Below, in pieces: positions 33,445 through 42,639 of a stretch of 64,000 nucleotides of DNA. The stretch comes from Hermatobates lingyangjiaoensis (Eukaryota > Arthropoda > Insecta > Hemiptera > Hermatobatidae). Position 1 is the first letter of the stretch. Each line of letters begins with the position of its first letter. The notes under the pieces are model-generated. The model saw only the letters and a program-made list of their open reading frames with translations, searched no databases and was not told the DNA's origin. The stretch lies in the NCBI GenBank assembly GCA_026182355.1, contig JAPFBL010000597.1, positions 181,001 through 245,000 of the forward strand. The letters are read 5' to 3'. The position numbers and the translations under genes were made by a program.

Positions 33445-33597
33445 GGTATAAATAGGCAGCAGATCTTCTTTTAAACAAGTATCATTAAAATTAACCGCAG
33501 TCTCGGCATTCACGATCTTAAGACTGAGAGATTCGATCCTACGAACTAACCTCCTGCTAACAGGGTTCAACTGGAAAAGGAGTTGGCCAAGTGACAT
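33445..33597 (-). pseudogene. PLE reading-frame start within pseudo-LTR
   Basis: ATG at 33597 opens MSLGQLLFQLNPVSRRLVRR, continuing through a Leu/Ile-rich stretch to KEDLLPIYTN, where the frame runs straight into (TA)n as an Ile-Tyr repeat. It lies downstream of the endonuclease and 3' UTR. This fits the known PLE arrangement in which a partial second copy (pseudo-LTR) carries the beginning of the ORF. Cognate pieces: 24335-24500, 37391-37501 and, more distantly, 44210-44450 (NNVCVKEGLLPTFTN). Confidence 0.65.
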
Positions 33598-34167
33598 GTT
33601 AAATTAAAATCGATGACTCATGCTTAGTCATTGCTATAAATAGATTAAAAGGATAGTACAGGTTAATGTAAAGAGAAGGTTAAAGGTCAATAATGAACAA
33701 GAAACAAGCGGTTAGAATAAAAGAGTTGAAAGTCCAAGAAATTCAAGAAAGGCCAAGTGACATGTTAAGTTAAACTCGATGACTCATGCTTAGTCATTGC
33801 TATAAATAGATTAAAATCGATGACTCATGCTTAGTCATTGCTAAAAATAGATTAAAAGGATAGTACAGGTTAATATAAAGAGAAGGTTAAAGGTCAACGG
33901 TATAACTGGACTAATAGAGAATAAAAGATTAAGAAAATTAATAATAATAATAATAATAAAAATAATGTTAATAATAAATAATAATAATAATTAAGATTAA
34001 TAGTAAACTAGAAAAGATATATTAAATAACGAGTTGAAAGAGAGTAAGAATTAAAAGGGAAGGTATAGTTAGTTAGAAAAAAAAGAAAAGTTTATAGTTA
34101 GTTAGTTATAACGAAAAGAAGAATAATAATAATAAATATAAGAAAAGTAAACGTATTGAGTGCGCAA

Positions 34168-34196
34168 GCTTTCGACATCACAGATGTCATCGACGG
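34168..34196 (-). ncRNA. PLE 3' hairpin (ribozyme-like), left arm
   Basis: Minus strand: CGTCGATGACATCTGTGATG, TCGAAAGC. A 6-bp stem GACATC/GATGTC with a UGU loop sits directly before GAAAG. It lies about 120 nt 3' of the endonuclease stop. It has the same layout as the cassette hairpins, but with CGAU in place of CUGANGA. Function not shown. Confidence 0.45.
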
Positions 34197-34315
34197 GCGA
34201 AGTTGTTCCTAGGAGATCCAGGACGCAAAAGGCATAGGGAAGGGAAAGCAGGCAATAGTGGGGAAGGGAGTGGGGGTAAGGGGGGGGGGGAGCCCAACTG
34301 GAGAACAGCTGCAGA

Positions 34316-34813
34316 TCACCTGATGCCGGAGGCCGACTCGCGCCGAGCAGCCTCGGGAATACCGACCGCAGGCCGAGCGCCCGCCCTCACACCACTCTCC
34401 GGTCCACCAGTCCGAGTCACCAGATCAACTGAGCCACTATTATCAGCAGCACTATGTGGCGCTACACTCAGTCCGGTATCCCGCTGCACTTCACCGCTTA
34501 CTGCCATACTCCTCATGCTGGGAATGACGAACATGTCTACCATCTGGCAGTTAAGGGAAGGCTTCTTAGACCTAATGTAGAGCGCTTCCAGGATTTTCAG
34601 GCGGTTAGGGTCACTTTGCAGTTGAAGGACTTTGGTTCCTTCCACTAACTTCTCCCTAGTGAGACGAGTACCATGGACTTCTTGTTCATGCTGTTTTGGT
34701 CCACCAGCAGACAGATGTAGGGTAAGACGCCTCGAGAGCTTCGTGTTTGTCATGCCGATGTATGTAGAAGGCAGGGCTGCACAGTTCCCTGAATTACAAA
34801 CATATTCATACAC
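34316..34813 (-). pseudogene. PLE GIY-YIG endonuclease domain (left arm)
   Basis: The endonuclease nicks target DNA during PLE retrotransposition. The frame starts YEYVCNSGNC and has TYIGMTNTKLSRRLTLHLSA, with YIG and the conserved Arg, then a Gly-Gly-Pro-Lys-x-His block, LTREKLVEG and KILEALYIRSKKPSLN, holding the conserved Glu. These elements match GIY-YIG nucleases of PLEs. A C-terminal tail of about 65 residues rich in Ser, Gly, Arg and Ala follows. The first part belongs to one long ORF with the linker, but a frameshift near 34810-34850 separates them here. Reverse-direction frames of 62-125 residues over this stretch are shadows. Confidence 0.85.
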
Positions 34814-34839
34814 GAGATGACTTTTCTGGAGCTCTGGGG

Positions 34840-35489
34840 TGACACACTGGGGCTGTTCTTAAGAACAACATTACTGGTCTTATTGTTCTTATAGAATATT
34901 GTTAATTTAAGCTTATCCTCCTCCGTCGTCGTTGAAACGTGCTTAGAGACGATATTTCGCAGCGCTTGTTCATCTTGCTTGTACTGGCTGCTCATGTATG
35001 CCCTGTAATACAAGCGTATTACTTGATGCCTCTCCTCTGAGGCATCTTTGTTCTCTGTAGTGCCATACCACTTCTCAAGGCATTGACTGATAGTTTTCCT
35101 CACATGATTATTGGAATAACCATTGTTGACCAGGACCTGGGTTGCTCTTTCCAACTCCGAGTGGACATCCGACCATTCACTGCAGTGAGTTAGAGCCCTT
35201 CTTACATAAGCCGCAATGGTTGAACGTTTGTACCTATCCGGGCATTCACTAATCCCATTCAAACACAGACCCGGGTTAGTTGGTTTGCAATAGACACCTG
35301 TGCTAAAGCTCCTAGACCGTTGTTGGACCAAAACATCAAGAAATGGCAGCTGACCGTCAATACTCTTTCAACAGTTAGTCTAAGGCCTGATTCATTCTCC
35401 AGGTGTTCCTTCAATCTTTCGATCACATTACGTCTCTGGCTAAGACGAAAATGTCGTCGATATATCTCCCGTATATTGTGGGTCTTTCT
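34840..35489 (-). pseudogene. PLE reverse transcriptase C-terminal part and linker (left arm)
   Basis: From the palindrome centre: IYGRYIDDIF (catalytic Asp-Asp of the reverse transcriptase), then a frameshift, IERLKEHLENESGLRLTVE, a second frameshift, then LPFLDVLVQQRSRSFSTGV, YCKPTNPGLC and about 150 further residues of linker. The fingers and palm N-terminal of YIDD are absent, because the copy is 5'-truncated exactly at the palindrome centre. It cannot encode an active enzyme. Confidence 0.8.
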
Positions 35490-36175
35490 AGAAAGACCCA
35501 CAATATATGGGAGATATATCGACGACATTTTCGTCTTAGCCAGAGACGTAAATGTGATCGAAAGATTGAAGGAACACCTGGAGAATGAATCAGCCTTAGA
35601 CTAACTGTTGAAAAGAGTATTGACGGTCAGCTGCCATTTCTTGATGTTTTGGTCCAACAACGGTCTAGGAGCTTTAGCACAGGTGTCTATTGCAAACCAA
35701 CTAACCCGGGTCTGTGTTTGAATGGGATTAGTGAATGCCCGGATAGGTACAAACGTTCAACCATTGCGGCTTATGTAAGAAGGGCTCTAACTCACTGCAG
35801 TGAATGGTCGATGTCCACTCGGAGTTGGAAAGAGCAACCCAGGTCCTGGTCAACAATGGTTATTCCAATAATCATGTGAGGAAAACTATCAGTCAATGCC
35901 TTGAGAAGTGGTATGGCACTACAGAGAACAAAGATGCCTCAGAGGAGAGGCATCAAGTAATACGCTTGTATTACAGGGCATACATGAGCAGCCAGTACAA
36001 GCAAGATGAACAAGCGCTGCGAAATATCGTCTCTAAGCACGTTTCAACGACGACGGAGGAGGATAAGCTTAAATTAACAATATTCTATAAGAACAATAAG
36101 ACCAGTAATGTTGTTCTTAAGAACAGCCCCCAGTGTGATCACCCCAGAGCTCCAGAAAAGTCATCTCGTGTATGA
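35490..36175 (+). pseudogene. PLE reverse transcriptase C-terminal part and linker (right arm)
   Basis: The frame at 35490-35604 reads IYGRYIDDIFVLARDVNVIE and ends early after ENESALD, because one G is missing relative to the left arm. The linker resumes in the frame opening at 35649 (VQQRSRSF...CKPTNPGLC), and another lost G near 35807 shifts it to the frame ending at 36175. The left arm is intact at both of these places but has its own shift near 35431 (one A missing). The arms have therefore decayed separately since the duplication. Confidence 0.8.
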
Positions 36176-36665
36176 ATATGTTTGTAATTCAGGGAACTGT
36201 GCAGCCCTGCCTTCTACATACATCGGCATGACAAACACGAAGCTCTCGAGGCGTCTTACCCTACATCTGTCTGCTGGTGGACCAAAACAGCATGAACAAG
36301 AAGTCCATGGTACTCGTCTCACTAGGGAGAAGTTAGTGGAAGGAACCAAAGTCCTTCAACTGCAAAGTGACCCTAACCGCCTGAAAATCCTGGAAGCGCT
36401 CTACATTAGGTCTAAGAAGCCTTCCCTTAACTGCCAGATGGTAGACATGTTCGTCATTCCCAGCATGAGGAGTATGGCAGTAAGCGGTGAAGTGCAGCGG
36501 GATACCGGACTGAGTGTAGCGCCACATAGTGCTGCTGATAATAGTGGCTCAGTTGATCTGGTGACTCGGACTGGTGGACCGGAGAGTGGTGTGAGGGCGG
36601 GCGCTCGGCCTGCGGTCGGTATTCCCGAGGCTGCTCGGCGCGAGTCGGCCTCCGGCATCAGGTGA
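36108..36665 (+). pseudogene. PLE GIY-YIG endonuclease domain (right arm)
   Basis: 185-codon frame: a linker end (VITPELQKSHLVYEYVC), Cys-rich CNSGNC, TYIGMTNTKLSRR with YIG and Arg, GGPKQHEQEVH, LTREKLVEGTKV, ILEALYIRSKKPSLNCQ with the catalytic-type Glu, then the Ser/Gly/Arg-rich tail and a stop at 36663-36665. The domain itself looks intact, but no complete reverse transcriptase precedes it. Shadows on the minus strand are not genes. Confidence 0.87.
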
Positions 36666-36790
36666 TCTGCAGCTGTTCTCCAGTTGGGCTCCCCCACCCC
36701 CCTTACCCCCACTCCCCTTACCCCCACTACTTGCCTGCTTTCCCTTCCCTATGCCTTTTGCGTCCTGGATCTCCTAGGAACAACTTCGCC

Positions 36791-36818
36791 CGTCGATGAC
36801 ATCTGTGATGTCGAAAGC
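36791..36818 (+). ncRNA. PLE 3' hairpin (ribozyme-like), right arm
   Basis: Counterpart of 34168-34196: stem GACATC, loop TGT, stem GATGTC, then GAAAGC, about 125 nt 3' of the endonuclease stop. Position and layout match the cassette hairpins. Catalysis is unproven. Confidence 0.45.
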
Positions 36819-37390
36819 TTGCGCACTCAATACGTTTACTTTTCTTATATTTATTATTATTATTCTTCTTTTCGTTATAACTAACTAACTATAAACTTTT
36901 CTTTCTTTTTCTAACTAACTATACCTTCCCTTTTAATTCTTACTCTCTTTCAACTCGTTATTTAATATATCTTTTCTAGTTTACTATTAATCTTAATTAT
37001 TATTATTATTTATTATTAACATTATTATTATTATTATTATTATTATTAATTTTCTTAATCTATTTATTCTCTATTAGTCCAGTTATACCGTTGACCTTTA
37101 ACCTTCTCTTTATATTAACCTGTACTATCCTTTTAATCTATTTTTAGCAATGACTAAGCATGAGTCATCGATTTTAATCTATTTATAGCAATGACTAAGC
37201 ATGAGTCATCGAGTTTAACTTAACATGTCACTTGGCCTTTCTTGAATTTCTTGGACTTTCAACTCTTTTATTCTAACCGCTTGTTTCTTGTTCATTATTG
37301 ACCTTTAACCTTCTCTTTACATTAACCTGTACTATCCTTTTAATCTATTTATAGCAATGACTAAGCATGAGTCATCGATTTTAATTTAAC

Positions 37391-37501
37391 ATGTCACTTG
37401 GCCAACTCCTTTTCCAGTTGAACCCTGTTAGCAGGAGGTTAGTTCGTAGGATCGAATCTCTCAGTCTTAAGATCGTGAATGCCGAGACTGCGGTTAATTT
37501 T
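37391..37501 (+). pseudogene. PLE reading-frame start within pseudo-LTR (right arm)
   Basis: ATG at 37391 gives the same N-terminus as the left arm (MSLGQLLFQLNPVSRR...) and runs to AETAVNFN, where TTTTAATATATA joins (TA)n. It stops about 11 codons earlier than the left arm. Both junctions are at A/T-rich microhomology. Confidence 0.65.
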
Positions 37502-37529
37502 AATATATATATATATATATATACATCAT

Positions 37530-37741
37530 GATTTGCTTTCTTGACTCAATATTTATATGATGTAATTTATTTTTCAAATAAACAAACAAATAGTAGCCAT
37601 CATGTGTTAATCAGGTAACAATATTAAATTTAGGTATACTGCAACATAAACAGATTTCCAAGCCCTGAAGATGACATATATGTCGAAACGTCGGCGAAAG
37701 GACTAGTTTAAAATCATTAGACCTCAACCCTCAAAAAAAAT

Positions 37742-37794
<53 letters not shown>

Positions 37795-37795
37795 G
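37530..37795 (+). mobile_element. PLE-type cassette with CCCTGAAGATGACAT hairpin
   Basis: CATGATTTGCTTTCTTGACT, AATAGTAGCCATCATGTG and ATAAACAGATTTCCAAGCCC, then the hairpin CTGAAGATGACATATATGTC, GAAACGTCGGC (37664-37694; stem GACATAT/ATGTC), AGGACTAGTTTAAAATCATT and CAACCCTCAAAAA, then a long (TA)n (37744-37790). The same blocks occur in rearranged, inverted order at 44475-44880. Confidence 0.8.
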
Positions 37796-38076
37796 AATTT
37801 TCAAAAGAAAACACAGAAAAGAAATCACTCAACTCACTACTATATTTTGATGTACTCGTCGTCAGGAATAGATGTGAATCGCTCCAAAGGCTGATAACGA
37901 CTGGCTTGGCGTTCAAACTGAAGCACTCAGTGTAGCCAAGATTCGGAGGAAAGGGAGACAAGGAAGATAGAGAAATAAAAATTAAATGAATGAAAACAAC
38001 TAAAATAAAATTAAAAACTAATAACAACTTGTAGAAAAAATAAATAAATAAAATAAATTAAAAAATAAAGGAACAA
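37796..38076 (-). mobile_element. PLE 3' UTR with hairpin, downstream of endonuclease fragment
   Basis: The minus-strand sequence between the endonuclease stop (38077) and (TA)n (37790) holds CTATTCCTGACGACGAGTAC, ATCAAAATATAGTAGTGAGT (37842-37866). This is the same hairpin core as the solo palindrome at 23356-23510. It physically links a solo cassette family to a PLE endonuclease. An A/T-rich stretch (37960-38075) fills the rest. Confidence 0.75.
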
Positions 38077-38460
38077 TTAACGATTAGGGTTAAACCCAGG
38101 AGCAGATATACCACCCAAAAGACTAATAAGTGCTTTTTCTGAAGCTCTCAGAGTGACTTTCGAATTAGTCTCATCAATCTGCTTCAGGACCTGTACACGG
38201 AAACAGTCATTGAAACTGAGTCAGTGAGAACTGGCATGATTAGCAACGGGAAGGTCACTGCGTTTGCCAACGGTCGGCCTGTGATTATTCATACGCAGGC
38301 TTAGCTTGGTGGAAGCTAAACCCACATAAAATGAATCACACTGGGTGCAATCCAAACGGTAAACGCAGTTACCAGAGGTATAAGAGGTCCTGTGAGCGAT
38401 AGGGTAGATGCGTTTACTATGGAAAGAGGACTGATGTGTTTACTAAGGATGGAACAGGAT
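38077..38460 (-). pseudogene. PLE GIY-YIG endonuclease, second family
   Basis: Minus-strand translation: RTSYTSGNCVYRLDCTQCDS, FYVGLASTKLSLRMNNHRP, LPVANHASSH, then after a stop/frameshift LSFNDCFRVQVLKQIDET, VTLRASEKALISLLGG, SAPGFNPNR and a stop at 38077-38079. Cys-x2-Cys before the YIG-equivalent YVG and the downstream Arg match PLE endonucleases. It is clearly a different family from the 33-37 kb element and close to 50343-50549. Only the endonuclease remains, and it is broken. Confidence 0.8.
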
Positions 38461-38469
38461 TGATGATAG

Positions 38470-38655
38470 GACAAGTATATATAAATTCAAATTACACAAA
38501 ACACAACACAGAAAAAAGATAAAATACACACTTACTAAATTGAATATTTAGGATGTTGTTCGTCATCAAGTCTGTATTTTATCTTTTTTCTGTGTCGTGT
38601 TTTGTGTAACTTAAAGTTTTAATATTCCGTAAGGACCGTTTCTTCAATTTTATAT
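38470..38655. mobile_element. Cassette palindrome with CTTGATGACGAACAAC hairpin
   Basis: AAATTACACAAAACACAACA, CAGAAAAAAGATAAAATACA inverted in TATTTTATCTTTTTTCTGTG, TCGTGTTTTGTGTAACTT. The core (minus) is CTTGATGACGAACAACATCC. Siblings at 51168-51255 and 60160-60310 (CCTGATGACGAACAACAG, TTGGAAATATTGAA). Ends in TATATATA at 38656-38666. Confidence 0.75.
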
Positions 38656-38669
38656 TATATATATATTTA

Positions 38670-39022
38670 TATACTTTTCGTTGGAAATACCATCCAAAAC
38701 GGACAAATATAGTTCAATGTAGAAAAAGACACAGAGAAATCAAAAGCATACACTTTCAGTCTCTAATTTTTGGCTTGAACCGTCTTCAGGAGAGATAAGA
38801 GAGGGAAACCAAGCGCACTGGTTGAGAGACCGTCCAATCAGGGTCTCCAACCGTCTTCTGAACCAGTGCGCTTGGTTTCTCTCTCTTATCTCTCCTGAAG
38901 ACGGTTCAAACCGAAAATTAGAGACTAAGTGTGTGATTTTGATTTCTCTGTTTCTTTTTCTACATTGAACTATATTTGTCCGTTTTGGATGGTATTTCCA
39001 ACGAAAAGTATATACATATATA
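38670..39022. mobile_element. CCTGAAGACGG cassette, near-perfect inverted dimer
   Basis: Arms of about 165 bp, from TTTTCGTTGGAAATACCATC to AACCAAGCGCACTGG and back to GATGGTATTTCCAACGAAAA. Each arm has the hairpin CTCCTGAAGACGGTTCAAAC, CGAAAATTAGAGAC (GGTT/ACC(G) stem before GAAAA). The short middle (38820-38860) is itself partly palindromic. The 95-residue minus-strand frame here is a product of the palindrome. (TA)n lies on both sides. Confidence 0.85.
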
Positions 39023-39027
39023 TACAC

Positions 39028-39095
39028 AAAACTAAAGTTTTGTTTCTATTCAACGGTCGGTACTTTTATCAATATATATATATATCTGTATATAT
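39028..39095 (+). mobile_element. GACCGAAACGTTGGC cassette tail and (TA)n
   Basis: AACTAAAGTTTTGTTTCTAT, TCAACGGTCGGTACTTTTAT, CAATATATATATA: the outermost tail only, ending at (TA)n as at 26890. Confidence 0.65.
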
Positions 39096-40405
39096 AAAAT
39101 ACAAGTTTGTTTGTCGGGCCGCTATAGAAATAAAACTGGAGACAGACTTTTTTCGGAGGAACTAATTTTGGTATTTTGATTTTGATCAGGGTCGTTTTTT
39201 GGAATGTACCGCCCTAAACCAAAACGCTGGGGCATAATCGACCCCCCGAGCAATGACTGGTAGATCAGCTAATATATTTATGTAGTAGAAAGATTATCTT
39301 TGAGGGTTTCATTGAAATTTAGAAAAGTAATCTTCAATTTTTCAGTTTTCCAAATCATATGGCTGATATTGATATTACTTATTTGTGACAAATCAATACG
39401 TAAGATTTTGCTTACGTTCCTAATAATGACAATGATTATTTTGTTTAAATTTTAAACAAAAATTTAGTTTAACTCATTATCAGATCATTAAATAAAATTA
39501 TGTAAGGGAAATTTAAACATCTATACGAAAGTGTGTGGTTGGCGGTCAAGAAAGAAGTAAAGTTTTAAAAAATAAATGGTCGGATAGTTGTTACAAAGAC
39601 CTAGATGACAATGGTCAGAACAAATGAGAGGCGTGGTTGTACGAGAAATATACACCACACAGTCAGTCAGTCCTTTTTTACAAGTTTGCTTATGTGATTG
39701 TCTTTTACATCACGTTATGTGCCTAGCTGCTGTAGTGAATAGAAAGTCTAGTCAACAGAAAGAAAGGGATTATTATTCTTGTTAATGCAGGATAATAGTA
39801 GAAATGAAGTTGATACAGGTAACATTTAAAAATTGCCATATCTTTTCCAAATGTAACAACCTATCCAATTATTAGCTGTATGGAGATGTGAAAGTTTTCT
39901 TTTGACAATGTTCTCTGAGCAATTGTTGCTCTATAATGCAAATTGCTTTTTTTTTTCATGATGACAATAGCAAATTGTTCTGATTAGCATAATACCCATG
40001 ATCAGTTGGGTTTTAGAGATTACAGTGGCGGGGATGAATAGGACGTCTGGTCAACAGTCTCTGCAGACATACAGGCATTTATTTCGCAGAATAGAAGGCA
40101 AGTTAAGTAACATCTGTCAAGGTTAACTTTGGAATGGATGACCCCGTGAGAATGCCACGCCTACCTTCAATTCTGTAATAAATTCTTTCATAATAACAAA
40201 CAAAGGCATAACTACACTACAAGCCACTATAAACCTAATGAATATCATACCATTTATTTAAGTATAATATATAGTTCATTAGTTTAGATTTCCTGCATTG
40301 GTTTTAAATTACATGGGGATAATAGACCGAAAAACAAAGCATTATTCAAAAAGAATAAAACTCAAGTAATTTTGGAATGTCCTGAATCCTCTTAATCTTA
40401 CATAA
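39096..40405. other. No gene recognised
   Basis: At 39100-39260 moderately GC-rich sequence (GTCGGGCCGCTATAGAAATA, GACCCCCCGAGCAATGACTG) resembles the ends of some DNA elements, but no partner was found. The remainder is AT-rich spacer with no coding signal. Confidence 0.4.
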
Positions 40406-40725
40406 TTTATAACAACAAAAAATCTGGAATGGCCTACACTCAACTTTACTAAAAGTAAACTTAATATCAAACTTTTTGGGTATATAATATTATTATTAAT
40501 CTCGATTGTTAGGCAATTACATATATGTCCTAAAAACAAAAAAAAAAATGTTGATTGTTAATTAATAAAAAAAAAAATCTGGAGTAGCCTAAACTCAACA
40601 TTACTATAAGTAAACTTAATATATAAAACTTCTTGGGTATATAATATATAATGTCTCATTTAATGATAATATAATCGTCTAAATGGGAGATGTTTATTAG
40701 TCTTTCATTCCTGAGGTAGTACAGA
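40405..40725 (+). repeat. Dispersed repeat, two partial copies
   Basis: CTGGAATGGCCTACACTCAA, CTTTACTAAAAGTAAACTTA, ATATCAAACTTTTTGGGTAT (40423-40485) recurs at 40579-40642, followed in the second copy by AATGGGAGATGTTTATTAGT, CTTTCATTCCTGAG. The family also appears at 47200-47275 and, inverted, 47790-48020. No frame or termini recognised. Confidence 0.75.
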
Positions 40726-41194
40726 TCCACTTATCAAGAGATAAGCCTTTTTTGTATGTCACACAATTAATGGATATACAATCATTAGTATAACTACAGC
40801 AGTAATAACATTATGAAAAGCGAAAGTGAAAATTTACTTATACGAAATAATTTCCTACAAGAGAGCATGGCTTTTGCTCCAATAGCCCGTGGATCTCTAT
40901 ATAGTTTATCTGACCTCTTTCTACATTTAATAGTTAAGACAAATTTTCCCATTTACGACTTGAAAATATTTTAAGTATTTTAAAAACATTAAAAAGTTTT
41001 TGTCTGAAATGTCAAAAACATGTAAGAAAAAATATCGTTTTCAGATAATTTTTAATTTAAGATGTAGGAAAATTTTTATTATTTTTAAAAGAATATTTCT
41101 TTAATTTATGAATAATGTTCTACATTTTTGATCTTTTATCAAATTATTATATTGGAAATTTTATGGCATGCTAGAGTTTTTTAAAAACTCACTT
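40726..41194. other. No gene recognised
   Basis: AT-rich spacer, no features. Confidence 0.45.
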
Positions 41195-41430
41195 TTCTTT
41201 TCCTTAGTCAAAAATCATAAAAAAAACCAATTTACTCTGAGCGAACGTTATTTTTTCTCACGTGCTGTACTCTGTGGGTACACAGAGAAAATGTAAATTT
41301 TCTCAATATACATTTATAAGTTTGCTATAAATATATATTGTGAAAAAATATATTGGTAATTAGCCACTTTTGCATTCTTAAATCAAGTTCAAAGCCGACT
41401 TCTCTGTATAATTTCAAATTTAAAGTAGGA
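41195..41430 (+). repeat. Dispersed repeat, pair of 18700-18920
   Basis: AGTCAAAAATCATAAAAAAA, TCTCACGTGCTGTACTC, GAGAAAATGTAAATTTTCTC, TTGGTAATTAGCCACTTTTG, TCAAAGCCGACTTCTCTGTA, aligned in order with 18700-18920. The minus-strand frame across it is not a gene. Confidence 0.65.
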
Positions 41431-42240
41431 AGCATGAAATTTTTAAAAATAATGGTATAAATTATTAGATTAGAATAGTGAAAAAACTGGAAATTAGAAA
41501 AAAACATAGAAGCCCTTCTATAGGACGAAAAAGTTCATTCCAAAAACTTCAATATTACCCAATAATAATGTTATTCAAAAACGTAAAAAAATCGAGCATC
41601 TGATATTATTCTTGGTAGAATGGTGCAACATATAGATTGATTAGAACATTTTGTTAGACAAACCCATCATACCATGAAAAGAATTAGAAATTATATGTTT
41701 CATATGCTCTATTGTTGTTGATTTTTTACATATAAGAATTTTATTCTTCTTTCATCACATATAAGTCGTTAAATCATTTAATCATTTTCATTATACCTCT
41801 AAACATTATATTAGTTCGGTGAATTCACTGGAAAAAATTCTAAGCCAATGTAAAAAAAAAATAAAAAATTCGACAAGTATAGCAGGTGACTTCTTAGTCT
41901 AGGATAAACAAACAGTTTTTATAGCTTTATTGCTCTTTGCCGTAATTGAAATTTCATGAATTTTTTTTTATGAATTGTTAATTTTTTGTTCCATTTTTGG
42001 TCAAATTTTCATTATTTTTTAATTTGAGCCGTTTATCGTCAAAAAACCTTTTCTGAAAACAGAAATCGTACTTTAACGCCCCTTTGGTGAATATAATTTT
42101 GAAAAAAATTATCTCCAATCATTCTCCATATACTCGTAATGTTCTATTTTTAAATATAGTTTCATTTTGATCCGTTTAACGGTCAACTTGATCCATCAAA
42201 GATTCTGGACCATAGGATGATAACAGGGAATGCTACACTC
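41431..42240. other. No gene recognised
   Basis: AT-rich spacer. No supported features. Confidence 0.45.
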
Positions 42241-42244
42241 ACCA

Positions 42245-42249
<5 letters not shown>

Positions 42250-42277
<28 letters not shown>

Positions 42278-42405
42278 GACATCATCGAAAAAATATCATA
42301 AAACGACTTTTGGGACCTTAAAACATATAATTCCGTCAAAATCTCGAGATCGAATTTTTTCACGATCCCTATACTTTACTTATAGTAAGTAAAATAATCG
42401 TTTAT
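42250..42405 (+). repeat. (CA)n followed by dispersed repeat
   Basis: (CA)n at about 42251-42276, then CATCATCGAAAAAATATCAT, AAAACGACTTTTGGGACCTT, AATCTCGAGATCGAATTTTT, ATACTTTACTTATAGTAAG. The same order (microsatellite then repeat) occurs at 14310-14490. Confidence 0.75.
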
Positions 42406-42635
42406 ATTGAACATTATTTAATCATCTTTTTTTATAAATATTTTTAAAATGTGGTTTATGAATCTTACATGTATATATGTTTTCAAAGCAGTAATTTAAA
42501 AACAAATAAACATACAATAAAAAAAAAACTCTTATAATTTGATATTAATTCTAATCTCAAATATCAATCATTAATTTAAACACTTATCTTTTATAACTGT
42601 TTTTTTTTCTTATGTCTTTGTATATACTCTTTTGT
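42406..42635. other. Spacer
   Basis: AT-rich, no features. Confidence 0.4.
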
Positions 42636-42639
42636 TATT

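Larger units (their letters stand above)
33430..35489 (-). mobile_element. Penelope-like element, 5'-truncated, left arm of palindrome
   Basis: Reading leftward from the palindrome centre (35489/35490): reverse transcriptase YIDDIF block, linker, GIY-YIG endonuclease, 3' UTR with hairpin (34168-34196), then a pseudo-LTR containing the start of a new reading frame, ending in (TA)n at 33420-33440. It is near identical to the right arm with a few single-base indels, so the duplication is recent. Outside the core, the left arm extends about 40 bp further than the right before (TA)n. Confidence 0.9.
35490..37505 (+). mobile_element. Penelope-like element, 5'-truncated, right arm of palindrome
   Basis: Mirror copy of 33430-35489: symmetry maps position x to 70979 minus x near the centre (TTTCTAGAAA, 35485-35494), with small indels outward. 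Order: YIDDIF, linker, GIY-YIG endonuclease, 3' UTR hairpin (36791-36818), (ATT)n tract (37015-37050), ORF start (37391), (TA)n (37502-37522). The two copies are joined head to head at the same truncation point. Confidence 0.9.

Noticed and set aside
34203..36727. Several long frames antisense to the PLE endonuclease (for example 34203-34580 and 36401-36727)
   Set aside because: They are shadows of the conserved GIY-YIG frame on the other strand and have no domain of their own.
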